A stretch of DNA of 6,292 nt from Candidatus Poribacteria bacterium (GTDB lineage: Bacteria; Poribacteria; WGA-4E; GCA-2687025). Numbering within the stretch: position 1 is the stretch's first letter; each line of letters starts with the position of its first letter. The position numbers and the translations under genes were made by a program. Shown here piece by piece: positions 6,120 through 6,292 of the stretch. Under the pieces are notes generated by a model that saw only the letters and a list, made by a program, of their open reading frames with translations, did no database searches and had not been told where the DNA came from. The stretch lies in the NCBI GenBank assembly GCA_027625215.1, contig JAQBWJ010000148.1, forward strand, positions 1-6,292. Reading direction: 5' to 3'.

Positions 6120-6292
6120 ACCAAACGCCTCCCAAATCCGACACGACAAAAATCGTCCTCGACAACGGGACGACGCTCGTCCTGAAAGAAGACCGCCGCG
6201 CCCCGCTGTTCTCGTTGAACGTCGCCGCCCGCGCCGGAACGGTGTACGAGGGCGAATGGCTCGGCAGCGGCGTCTCGCACCTGCTCGAACAT
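6116..6292 (+). CDS. M16 family zinc peptidase (pitrilysin/MPP-like), N-terminal fragment cut by window end
   Basis: The first 59 codons of an M16 metallopeptidase run without a stop to the window edge. It reads MNQTPPKSDTTKIVLDNGTT and then the family pattern LDNG..LVLKEDRRAPLFSL, with the A.RAGTVYEGE segment. It ends in SHLLEH, the inverted zinc motif HxxEH with zinc ligands H55 and H59 and catalytic E58. The last three bases of the window encode H59. TTG 6116 overlaps the uppP stop (TTGA) and has AGGA 9 bases upstream at 6103-6106, so the two genes are probably translationally coupled. No signal peptide is evident from this start. Family members are typically over 400 residues, often in tandem pairs, so most of the gene lies to the right of the window. 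The substrate is unknown. Confidence 0.88.
   Translation, partial: MNQTPPKSDTTKIVLDNGTTLVLKEDRRAPLFSLNVAARAGTVYEGEWLGSGVSHLLEH

Noticed and set aside
4857..6149. A 430-codon open frame on the - strand opposite DUF1802 and uppP
   Set aside because: It is antisense to two well-supported genes and reads straight through the extragenic repeat. Its composition is dominated by Arg, Asp, Gln and His with no recognisable domain, as expected for an accidental frame in GC-rich DNA.

Overview
The window is about 6.3 kb of GC-rich bacterial DNA, tightly packed and coding almost throughout. It looks like chromosomal DNA from an uncultivated or little-studied bacterium. TTG starts are frequent: the Nudix gene, the YgjP-like gene and the M16 gene probably all use one. 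Shine-Dalgarno sites are recognisable and at least one sigma-70-type promoter is near consensus. I cannot place the organism with confidence. The tandem secreted jelly-roll proteins with a short shared C-terminal tail remind me of large secreted-protein families in candidate phyla such as Poribacteria, but that is recollection only. No mobile-element gene, rRNA, tRNA or CRISPR array was seen.

Layout. Positions 2-2324 form a + strand operon-like block: an M42 aminopeptidase entering from the left edge, a THUMP-domain RNA methyltransferase, and a Nudix hydrolase, with gaps of only 4-7 bases. The first two genes are disrupted as sequenced. The M42 frame carries an in-frame TAG at 14-16, and the methyltransferase changes frame near 1680 just after its NLPFG motif. 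A YgjP-like zinc metalloprotein gene on the - strand (2304-2858) meets the Nudix gene tail to tail with a 21-base overlap.

A 98-base intergenic region (2859-2956) separates the YgjP-like gene from a + strand block. It holds a perfect TATAAT box with a 17-base spacer to a -35-like hexamer, and a possible overlapping promoter facing the other way. The + strand block starts with two tandem paralogous secreted proteins (2957-3682 and 3712-4443, about 60% identical by eye). Both have signal peptides, a predicted jelly-roll (LamG-like) domain and a conserved C-terminal tail. A DUF1802 protein (4484-5176) follows.

A 142-base gap (5177-5318) contains two inverted copies of a roughly 37-base G/C-rich palindromic repeat. 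Next come uppP (5319-6119), for undecaprenyl-diphosphate phosphatase, and the first 59 codons of an M16 zinc peptidase. The M16 gene overlaps the uppP stop and is cut by the right edge exactly at its HxxEH motif.

Working together. uppP recycles the lipid carrier for cell-wall synthesis. The two secreted proteins are probably extracytoplasmic binding or structural proteins made from the promoter at about 2890. The other genes are housekeeping-type enzymes with no clear shared pathway. I see no convincing new defence or mobile system. The most useful points are the two adjacent gene disruptions, the secreted paralog pair with its shared tail, and the inverted extragenic repeat.
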